Below, in pieces: positions 26,701 to 38,700 of a stretch of 64,000 nt of DNA. The stretch is from Halichondria panicea. Lineage: Eukaryota > Porifera > Demospongiae > Suberitida > Halichondriidae. Where the stretch lies: NCBI RefSeq assembly GCF_963675165.1, contig NC_087382.1, positions 7,054,315 through 7,118,314 on the forward strand, written 5' to 3'. The translations under genes and the position numbers were made by a program. The notes under the pieces were generated by a model that made no database searches, was not told the DNA's origin, and saw only the letters and a program-made list of their open reading frames with translations. Each line of letters begins with the position of its first letter. The stretch's first letter is position 1.

Positions 26701-29700
26701 GAGCACTGATCTTACTGAGATGGCATCAAACAAGCGTCTGGAAGCAAGTAGATTTGCCAGAGCCGGTCGATACTGACAGAAAAATGCCTACCACTCTACC
26801 ACAGTACAAAAGAAGACAAAATCTGACTTTTCAACACTGGAGAGAGCTTGAGCAAGAGCAGAACATAAGTAGGAGCCATCACAACAAAACTAGTCACTAG
26901 TCTAGGTCGTAAATGTTGTAAGTAGCTGTGTTATTTTATTTAAAACTGTTGTGATTTGTGCAATGACATCATTGTAAAATATACAATATAATGACTAATT
27001 TACTAAGATATCTCGATTCCCAAGAATCTTGGGGCAACTGACGCATGCGCAGACAGTGTATACCAGGCCGTCTTTCTTAACTGAGAGCGGCCTGGAATCC
27101 GGCTACCCTATTACTAGAATATTTTGCAGGTGAAAAATGTTTGCGAATGAGCCAAATCAGCAGAAAATTTGACCCTTTGCGATATAACTATTGCGTTCTG
27201 GAAAGGATCATGTGTATTTACTAGTTAGGTTTTGCGAATTTAATTGTTGCGAATTGATCAACCCTCGCAAAGTTCGCAAATGTTTGATGCTCGCAAAAAT
27301 TAATATTCTAGTAATACGGTATTTTAAGGCACTCAAAACATTACCCAATAATTTATTAAAACGTCGCGACACTTCAATGGGATTGTACAGGCCTCGAATT
27401 GCTCGCATAAAGTTAGCATAATTATAATTAATACGCATAATTATATTAATTTATAGCACAACAGTATTATAACGTACACGAGTAAAAAAGATAATATGAA
27501 ACATTGCTAAAATTAAGTTACAAACGCTCTGCCAATCACAACCCATAGGTTTTAATCATACACAGTCGTACTTGTACTATGATGTTCTCTGACACTAAGG
27601 AATGTCCATTGAAACTCTCAAGATACTCTAAGCATTTGTACCCAGAGTCCAACCAACTGCGTGGGGTTGGGCACCACTCCAATGTAACGTTTTGTTCCTG
27701 CTGCAGAAATTTTGCAGCCCAATCAGATTGCAGAGTTCAAGGGCTGAAGGCGTGGCTCATTAATGAACGAGTCAGTAACTAGTAATTCTCTCAAAATGCA
27801 ACAATAGTAGACAAGCCAGCTTGATCCAGGAAAACTCCAGGTGGGCAGTTAGAGCTAGTGGCATGCAAAAGTGACTCCTGCAGTAGCATTCCAACTGAGC
27901 TTTGCGGTTACCACCCACTTTTGATTAATAATATTCATGCTTAGCCACACCCTAAAGCTAAGTACCAGGGTTGAGCACCACTGCGGCCTTCAAGTGCAAG
28001 CACAGATCAAAGAGTGTTGACCACTACCAGAGGAGGTCCGACACGATCACGTGATCTTGTTTTTAATTACGTTCTCTTGTTACATTCCTGTTAAATTTAC
28101 ATTCATTTTCCCATGTACATAATTATAATTATGTTCCTTGACATTGCTTACCAGAATGAAATCATGCTACAAAACTTGGAGACATAATAATTTGGCTCTA
28201 GACTTTTCGATAGGTATCGGGGTGAACTCACGGAATATTTACTTTTGTCACTGTGTTCCGCCGGAATGCAGAAAAGCTATAAAACTTTACACCTTGTACA
28301 ATATTATATCTGCATGTATAGTGCAAAATAAACTCTTCTTTCTTCCTTCTGTCTTACACAGCTATCATAATTATTAAACAATGCTTGACAGCATAAAGAG
28401 TGATATAATGCAGTGCATGTAGTATGTATGACTGAGTTGTCTAGTACAGCAGCTCAGAGAAAAACTAACTTTTTTGACGTAAAAGGTAGCTTAAGAGCAT
28501 GAAAGTTGTTGCTACAATGATGGTGCATATGGTACACATGCTCTGTGGACTATAATCACAGTGAAGCTGGAGTCTTAGAAGTATGGTCCTGGTGCTAGGA
28601 TCCGTTATCCAGAGTCAGCAAAGAAGTCACAATTCTAGTTTTCTACTAAGTGACCCTTTTCCATTGTTCCTGGTACGGAATCACTTCACCTGTAAATACG
28701 TAGGCCTACCTTGAATAAAGGACGGGTGTATAATAGCTGCCAACATGTAAAGTTCAAGCTTCTTAGCTTTTATTCGACAACAAAGCTTTATAATTAACAT
28801 CAAAATCTTTCACTATTAAAACTAACTTGTTGTGTGAAGGCTATCCATGCTGTAAACGCAGCGCTATAGAATCCAGGTGAGATTTACTGGCCGCGGCACG
28901 GCCTCGGGTAATAACAGCTTCTAATCAGTAGGTGTTCATAGTACAAGCTATCTGTGCCATGGATATCTGCATACATGTACATGTATATATTGGATTTGTT
29001 TACCCTCGTGCAGTTGTAGGTATTCCCTCGAGGAATACATAGAACTGCCCTCGGGTAGAATACGCACGCAGATATCCAAGGTACAACTTACTATTACATG
29101 TATACATACATAATAGCTACATGTGCTAGCTGTCATCCACTGTGATGCTTCGTGCATTAGATTGCACGCGCTAACATTCACTGACATACAAATAGGTTGA
29201 CAATACCTTACCTAGTACTACTTGAAAAGTAGTCTAAAAGAGGTGGGGTCCAATCACTGAGGTAGTCAATGACATTGTACTGCAACAACACAGCCTCCTG
29301 AACCTACATGAGAACCGTAAGAACGCATACAACATGGTTCATATACAGGCAAACCTGCTCATTCGATAGAGAAATGAGACCATCACCAGTGACAAGCATT
29401 CTTGATTTCAGCTCCACAATTATTGTAGAAACCAAACCAAGAGAACATCTGGTGATCTAAAGACAAAGTTCAACAGAATATAATTATTTACGTATGACGA
29501 ATGTAGTGTTACCGCTACGATTTCAGCAAGTAGCAATCCATTCCTTGAGCTGAAAAGGAGCTTCAAAATCTACAAAACAATTATGCCTTTATAATTAAAG
29601 AAAGAAACGAGAAAGCAAATTACCTGTCCTACCACTCCAGAAACGTTTGGGTACTGACATGAAAGTTTGTGAATAAAGCAAGCTAGGAGGTCAGGAACAT

Positions 29701-32700
29701 CCTAGAGAAAGTGATTTTCACCGCAAACATAATGATGTAGATACTGCAAACACACAGTAGGTCTAGTGTTAACTCATGCTGTTACAATTAGTGTTCTACT
29801 TGTACATGTATTTCATTTCCCAAACATTAACTCTGTTAGTTACGATTTCAGAGGGTATGCGGTCCCCATGTAGAGTGTCCCCCGGACAGTCTTCCCGGAC
29901 ATCTCACCCTAGGGTAGATTGTACCCCTTAGTGAATTTTGTACTCAAGCACAGTAGTAGCATGGATGATTAACATCAGTGAACAAAGTGTATAGCTGTAT
30001 TTATGAGTTACGTTATCCAGCTTGTTCTATCGATCAAGGAAGTACCATGCAGCTGCATCAGTTTATGACTTCATGTCTGTTTAGCTATTTACTCATTCGT
30101 ACTAATATGGTCCGGAGCTACATGAATTAGTATAATAATGCTAAACTATTTTTAAACAGAGCTTTAAATAGAGCAGCATGAATGGCTAAGGGAGAATGTC
30201 CTGAGGGGGGGACAATATATTTTAAGCATGACAGCCTAGCCTATAGTGTCGATTGTCCCCCCCGGACAGCCTAACCTAACGTCAGATGTCCGGTGGGGAG
30301 GCATTCTACCCTATGGTAGGCTATCTGGCCGCAGACACTACTACAGCAGATGGCAGCTAGGTTATCTGTGAATGTACAAAACACAATACACACTTGATAT
30401 TCATCCAGTTCCTCAATGTATTCATCCAGTTCATCGCCCTCCAAGTTTGAGAATCTGTGATCGAGAAAAAAAAAGTTTGTACTCAAACTTATACGCACCA
30501 AACACCACTACCACTACCACTACCAGAACTACATACATCTGTATATGATTCGACAACACAGCACCAAAAACAAGCGAGACAAGAAACATAAATTATGCAC
30601 ACTACACTTCAGTGACAGACCAGATAATGGATAGTATATCTATGGACAGACACTCTATACAGAGATAATAATTATATGTCTTCTGTGAAACATAATTATA
30701 TCAGTCAGTTCAACTCTAAAATGCAATCAGTTACATGTACATGTATACAACTATGGGTAATTCACGTACATATAATTATAGCTCCAATATACTGCACACG
30801 GCCAGGGTGTCATACAGGATTTTGAAGTAGAGGGGAGAAATGAGAAAAGTAACCAGAAAATGTTGCTAAATGAAAGCACCATGGGTGCTGATGCCTCGGT
30901 GGAGATGCCAAAGCTACTAATAGCTTCTATACACAATCATGATGAACAATTTTGTTAATTGCTGCATGCAAACTCTAAGAGTGGGTACTGATCGACCATG
31001 ATTTGTTAAAAACGATCAATGCCAAAAGTTCAAGTCGAAAATTAATGGCTGCATTAGCAGAGCCTTGCGATCGACCATGATTTGAAAAACAATCAATGCC
31101 AAAAGTTCAAGTCGAAAATTAATGGCTGCATTAGCAGAGCCTTGCAGCTCTCTTCTCACTCTTGCAGCTACCAATAGCTAGTGTTCTAGTGCAGAGCTAA
31201 CTACTAAGTAGAGTAGCAATACTCGGTAAACAAGTTTGGCTACGTGCTCTTTTGAAAAGGCTGCAATGGCATTCCAAGTAAGCAAAACTAGGCATAACTC
31301 GAGAACAAAGCTTTATTTTGCAAATCCACGAATGTAAAAGTGACTAGAAGCCTATAGAAACTATTACTTGCACTTGATTCATCCTTGAGCAGCTGTAGCA
31401 GTCTACACAGACACAGACACACAAACACAATACAGTATATCTCGCTTGCGCATGCTCACCGAGGCATAAAAAAGTTATTTCAATACTCAGCTATCGACAC
31501 TCAGTCATAATGGAAAGGGGGGGTATCCCCTTCCCCCCCCTGTATGACACCCTGACACCACTGGTTATTATTATTATACCATTTAATGTCCGTATTAGAA
31601 AGGATGCACTGATCAACTAGTATGATCAACTAGTACCTGAGCAGGTTCCGTACTGCAACAACACACCATCGCGGGACCTCTGGAGCACAAACAGCAAGCA
31701 TACTTATCTGCAAACATAATTAAGGGAGAAATACGTACATACAGTGTACGTGTGATTGTGCATGATGCAATTGTTATGTTTAAATTATGTTCCCAATAAG
31801 AAAAAAATCATAATTCTCAGCAATCAATCGAATGGTACAATTTTGTAATGCTTTTGTAGCATTTAATGCATATCGTTGTAAGCATGCATGCATGTGTTAA
31901 AAGCAGTAGTTCGTACAAGTACATGTACATGTACATGTCACAAGTCACACGATAATGAGACTCATGAAATACAGAAGTAACGAAGTACTAGAGCTTCAAG
32001 TACATGCAGCGGTGTTTAGTATCCGGATACAAGCGTAACCTGCAATGCTGTAAGCTCTACCTGCATGTAGACTCCTACTAGCTATAGCAACAACTTTACA
32101 GAACTCACGAACTTACCACCAGAAACTTCATTGCTTCAGCACCTAATTTTGAGGCTATCATACTATAATTAAGCGTATATAGCGCTTTACATAATCTATA
32201 GCAGCCAGGTGAGCAGAAACAGAAATACGGACGAACTCCAAAATGTACTGGTCCTATCGATGTTCAATCAAACTTCAACCAGACGCAAAAGGGGGCGTAG
32301 ACATTTCCCACGATAGGTAATCTTAGACACTCGATCAAGTTATAAAAACCCTACAAATTAAACCATAAACCATTAGTAAGACTACATTGTACATGTCTGA
32401 CGTGCTAAGGTAACAAATCATATATAATCCTGTGCAGCCAAAATCGGGTAATAATTATAATTATTCACCCTTACCTGTTCCTCATTCAACTTGTTGCAAT
32501 TGGGAATCTTCTCTTGAACTCCATTTATGATTTCAATAATGTCTGTTGATGTTGCAGTGGGAACTGTTGGAGATGGAAGGTTCCTGTGTTTGAATAATTA
32601 TAGTGATCAAGAACTCTATGCAGCCACTGGCGCAGGCAGCAACATACACTACTTACCTCCATGATTCAGGATGCTTGTCGTCTCTTGCTGACAAAATGAC

Positions 32701-35700
32701 TCTGACATTACTTGGAAGAGGCTTACTAATCCAATTCATGTACTTGTTGTTCTCCTACATAGAGTAACATACATAATTATAATACGAATATGTTAGTAAC
32801 AACCAACCAGAAATCACTACTCACCTACTTCACACAGAATGTTGAAGTAGGTAACCTATAATTATTATTATATACAATATAGTACCATAATCACATCAGC
32901 ACCATCGATGATCAGTAATAATCTATCATCAGGGCATTCCAGAAGAGTTGATGCTTTCTCCAAAAGAATACAAAATTCTCGCTCAAGATCAGCAGGGCAG
33001 TACGACACTTCACCTTCGTCGTTGCAAAAGTACATCAGCTGAATGTTAATATCACATGACAGACACACCAGGCACTAGAAAGAGGTACCTTTTGCAAAAA
33101 CCTTCGATAAACAACAGCAACTTCAGCATTAGAGAAACCTTCTCCACTAACAAAATGATAGAACATAATTATTCCCTCATTTTCGGCACGTCGGTCCATC
33201 CTATAATCAGGAACGTATGGTAACTAGATAGATTACAGTGTGCATGACCTCTGTACATTATGAGCAGGATAAAAATTAATTATTATACACTCTTGATAAC
33301 ACGTGTAAAACACGATGATTATACCATTTAGCGAGTATGGTTGATTTTCCATTGCCACCAGGCCCTGACAATAGAAGAGTTGCTACAGGCCCTGTTTCAG
33401 CAATGTACTCGTCAAGTTGAGAAAACACCTACAAGAAAGAAGATTTAACTCAGAATGCAAAAAGTGAAAACTACCTGCTCCAGTCCAACAAGAGAAAGAG
33501 GTGCATCTTCTAGCAAACTTTCCAAAATTTGGACTTGCTCCCATTCACGGCGCTTGTCCTGCTGATAAGCAATCATCTCCATGACGTCCAGTTGAGTTTT
33601 GGTCTCAAAAACATCAAACTACATACAAGAGTGAGTAATATGCTGTAAGTGCTGCACAATAACTGTAAGTTTTTCACATCACTCTGGACAACAAAAGGTA
33701 CACATTTTGTAGCAAGAACATACAGCACGTATGTACTGCACATTCAGAGTTGACACACCTGCTTCAAGGTCTGGTTGAGCTCACTATACAACCACACCAA
33801 ATGTTCTTGCCGACTCTCCTTGCATTCATTGATCTAAAATGCAAGGAAGAAGATATCAGAAACAATAATTACTGGAGAGACTTACTGAGGTTTCTATATA
33901 CATAATTTTACTGGTATATAAATGTATGCAATGTGTGTTTATATATACACCAGACCTAATACAGTGAATAAGTCAAAATTACTAACACGAGCATTGTCAT
34001 ATGACTTCATTTTCTTGATTCTTTCCTTCAGGCGGCAACTCTTTGATGGAGAATCTTGGTTACTATGGGGGATAAAGAGTGAATAAGTATAAGCTACATA
34101 CATGTACCTATACCAAGGTGTATACCTGTGGTGTATCTACAGCCAGAACATAAAATTTATTATGGGCTCATAGTATGTATATTTTAGTGAAGAATTTTTT
34201 GGTGGAAATCGAGGTGAGGGTCAGAAAATATAGACTATAATTATACTGAAAACCACACCGCCCTTACTATTAATTCCTACCTCCCTCCAGGAAGAAGCAA
34301 AAACAAACAAGGTCTTGTGCTTGGACAGTTAAGAAATCCTGTCTCAATCTCAACTTTAGTCAACCTGAAAAATTAAACAGTTGCTAGTTTCAAAGGTACA
34401 ACATCAGAATGACAAGACGTATATGTATAATAATATGTTTATTTTAAATACAGTGGACTTTCGCTATTTTTGTTACCTTAGGACAGAGCATTTTGGCTGC
34501 ATTAGCTACATGTAGGTGGCCGCAATTCGAAAAGTGATCACATGTAATTTGCACTCCTGATTCTAAGCCAATGGTTGTCTCGAGGGTAATAAATCGATCA
34601 TCATAATAATTCTCTATTCGAGTGTACATGTAATCAAATTTTCGTTTAATTGCCGAACACCCAAAAGTTATATATGGCCAGAGTACAAGTATAAATATGG
34701 TTTGGGTTTCACAGTTGACGAACTAGTGAGGGGGCATATTTCAGGGCCAGTTTTGTACAGTATTGATCTACATGTAGCTAGCATGCAATGCGTGAGTGAC
34801 TATATACGTATAAGCAAACGGTTGTTATAATTGAGGTAACTGTAAATAGGAGAGCTGGTAATAGCGAGAGTCCACTGCAAACATAAAAAAACAGAAGAAC
34901 ACACTTAGCTGCTGTCCAAGCACATGCGCACACACACACACAACACACACTAGGGGGAGGGGGAATACGTACATGTAAAATACCCACAGTATACTAGTGT
35001 GCTTACTCTGTAGCGTCATCCTTCAGTAGAGCAACGAAGATGTCTGTCTTGCCAACAAGATCAGCAGCATAAGACAAGGTCTGTTCATCAGTCTAAAATT
35101 AAACATAGTGATCGTGTTAGTAGCTAAAGACAACACTTAAGATACTTTTGCTAGGTATCAGCCAATTGGCACACCAACAAATATTTTAATTATCTTGTTG
35201 TCGATCCTGGGTCTCAAGGTCGAGCAATTGATTGCTTTTACTCCCCTTTCGATCTAATTAAAGCATCGTTCATCGCTCTAATACAAACATAATTTCAGTG
35301 TGGTTGTTATAAATGTACATGTACCCATAGATATAGTAGAAGAGAGGGATTGACGTCATGCCTCTACATTGAAGTCTACGTAGTGACTCTGAAGCCATCC
35401 ATGCTATCCGTGTTTCGCTCTGAAACACACACAAAAACTCGGGAAACTTATTGTATGCAATGCATGCTTCTCAAGGACTCCTCCAACACTTAACCTAGGG
35501 CCCCCTGATGGTGAGTATCATTTGGAAGAGAAGAATATGCAGCTAGAAGTACACAGAATTACGCTTGTGTACCTACATGTATAGTACCTGATATACATGC
35601 TAAGGCTGTGTAAGTAAGTAGTATGTTGTGTCCTAAACGGCCATAAGCATGAGGTTAAGTTGATGATTAGCAGCAGTGGACTTTTTACAGACAGAAAAAA

Positions 35701-38700
35701 CGACCTTTATGAAGTATTCATGGTAAATTCCAACGTTAGAAGTAAGCCTCGATCAAAACCACGGGTAAATAGGGATCGAAACTCGAGGTCGCTTCAGTTG
35801 CCAATCCCTCTCTTCTACTTTATCTACATGTACGATGTACGCACCTTAGGGTGATTCAAAAATGCTGGGCTCATAGCAAACTAGTCTCGTCCCTGACTGC
35901 AACTGATGGTAGAATAGATTCAACAACGTTTAAAAATGAAAACTACAACTGCATCTTGTTCCTAACTGCTAATTAAAAGCATCGGGGTGTGCTGAAAGCA
36001 CTTTGTAGTACGTGCAACAGGTGCACCTTTAAAAGATGTATGGCGGAAAGCCAACACTCATCCCATCCATACCTACATCCTTTCAAACACATATCAGTTT
36101 ATCGTTACCTAAACATTGGTCCATGCACATATACAGGCACTAGTTTACGCACTGCAACTTACAAGAGTACGCTGTACATCAGATGTAGTCAAGACAACAG
36201 CATTTAGGTAACTTCCACAAGAATGAGCCATTGCATCAAGTTGTGGCATAAATTCCTGAGAACATGTTCACAGTGCATTTAGGATATAATTAAAGAGTAG
36301 AGTACCACAATTTACCACAATTAAACAACACTTTTAAGTTACGACACGATTAATATGTACACTTTGAATGTATCAACACATGCACCCAAAAGCTAAACTG
36401 GAGGTGAGTATGTGGTTTCTATAATCATAACAGCAAACAGCTTATACTTAGCGATGGAAGGAACAAATTTTGCGGCTAAGGTTGGAATTCTGGCACGTGG
36501 ATAGTTCACCCACAGTTTAATCTGGCTTGAAAGATAAAAGTTTCAGAATGCAGGTAGCAATTAGCGGTATGCAAGGCCCATGACCACTAATTATGCCTCG
36601 AGGCGTAGCTGCACGAGGAATACGGTAAAGCTGACTGCATGTGTCACACTGTTCGTTTCTGTCGGTGTGTGACACGTATAACTGCTCAACGGACAAAGGC
36701 GTTTCCTTCCTTCCGACAGGAGCTTGAGAGCCTGGGCCTGTTCTGCAATAAGAGTGAGGCCTTCTTGCTTCAGCAAGACATTTAATGTATACATTAATCT
36801 GAACAACTTGAACTGACCAATCCGAGCGCTGAGAGCCACCACTTGCCTCGAGGCAGCAATAATGTTAGTGCAAAATTGAAACTTGCCATAGCTAGCTAGC
36901 TAGATAATCTATTGGCTAGAGAGTTTAGTACTTGAGAGCATAATTATACAGAGCTAAATTACAGCCTTATCAGGGTGTCATACAGGATTTTGAAGTAGAG
37001 GGGGGAAATGAGAAAAGTAACCAGAAAATGTTGCTAAAAAAAGGTCAACTGTTATTTCAATACCCAGCTATGGACACTCAGTCATAATTGAAGGGGGGGG
37101 GGGAATTTGGAGCTAGGGGGAATATCCCCCCTTTCCCCCCCTGTATGACACCCTGCTTATATACGGGGACATATGACAGGAAACGAAATGTGAACGTCAT
37201 ATTTTTCATATTAAAGAAAATCGGCCTGGGAACGAGGCTAAGAGGAACAATTACACACCTCCCAGAACAAGTTGAGCTCCTGGTGAGTATCCAGAGGGGC
37301 GGAGATGTACAGAGTGAGAACATACTTCCAGTTACTTGTCCATGGTGAGCCTGCTTTCCATGTCAGTACATCTACACCAACAATAAAAAAAAAACATACA
37401 AGACATGTATGTGCTTGGGCATATACATGTAACGTAATAGCTGGAATGCGGAAAACATATGGAACATGGAACAGAATGTGGAATGGAATATGGAACGACA
37501 TTGCACGTGCACATTACATTGCTGAGTCAGTGAAAATTCCACATGAAATGATTTTCATTTCTTCATCACAAGTACATATTACTTATTCCTACAAAAAGCG
37601 AGCTGAGTCTCCAATGTAACTATTCTCCTGGCTCTGCACTCAGAATTAATCACACAGACAAACAAACAAACCAACCGACTACTATAACCCGTGGCCGCGT
37701 AATTCATGTAGAAAGTAAAAAATAAGTAATAGAAATGGGATACCTTAATGTTACTACTATAAACAGGTTATTTTAGTGCATTATAGCGAATTAAAAAAAC
37801 TAATGAAAATGTAATTTTGAGAGTATGCTAAACAAGCTAGCCCTTTTTTCATCAACATCTGATGCGATTAAAATAAAGATACGCTTATAGTCGAGTAAGC
37901 GCTAATAATCCAGTTTCTACGGTATAATTATTATATGTACATGCATGGATACACATGTACCAGTGTTACTAATTCTTTGTCAACTGACTGCAGTATATCT
38001 AACTACGTACTTAAACTAGGAATTTGCAACGCAATAACACCATCATTTTCACAATCACCTTCATCCTCATTGATGATAGCTTGTAACAAGTTGATTGTTG
38101 ATCCCATACCCTCCCATTTGCTGAGTGTTTCCACAGCTTCCACAGCAGACAGTTTGGGCAGTGAGTAGAAGGGTGAAACAGTGCTCATTGCTAACACCTT
38201 GGCATCTGCACAGTACGTAAATTTAACACAAGACCTGCTTGCACAGCACATACATTCAATTACAGCACGTGTATGAACATGAGCACCTCATCTAACACAA
38301 TAATACATAATAAATTATATACTCTAGTGAACAAATTGAAGCAATTAAAACAACACAAAACCTCTAGAATCGAGAATCTCCACTCCACCATCATCACTGT
38401 CCAATGCTGCATTAAGACGGGCTTCTAGGCTTTGATTGATGCTCTTTAATGTGGCTATCTCCATTTCATTCTCATCACGAGTGTTAAGAAACATTTTTTC
38501 CCGTAATTCAAACTCGTGCCGCATTAATCTACATAATCAAATTCACAAAAGAAATTGAGTGTGTCTGTGCAAAAAGGTTACAGTGCATTTAGTCTATAGA
38601 GTAAAAAAAACGTAAATTTGTTCAGTACATGTAGGGGAGTAAGGCTACATAATGATGAGACCGGATGATGACCAGCACTAGTGATTGTAGCATTTCTACT

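Noticed and set aside
32118..32162. Minus-strand MIASKLGAEAMKFLV with a GTAAGT donor, seeming to start a second gene
   Set aside because: The exons before and after it (ending LNEEQ, starting ISMLAV) splice in phase 0 and together match one continuous NACHT-TPR linker, so no second gene is needed.
36448..36521. Exon-like minus-strand piece reading IKLWVNYPRARIPTLAAK
   Set aside because: It has good splice-like edges, but inserting it breaks the frame. The flanking exons (37259 and 36255) join directly in phase 0 and match the nephrocystin-3 order.
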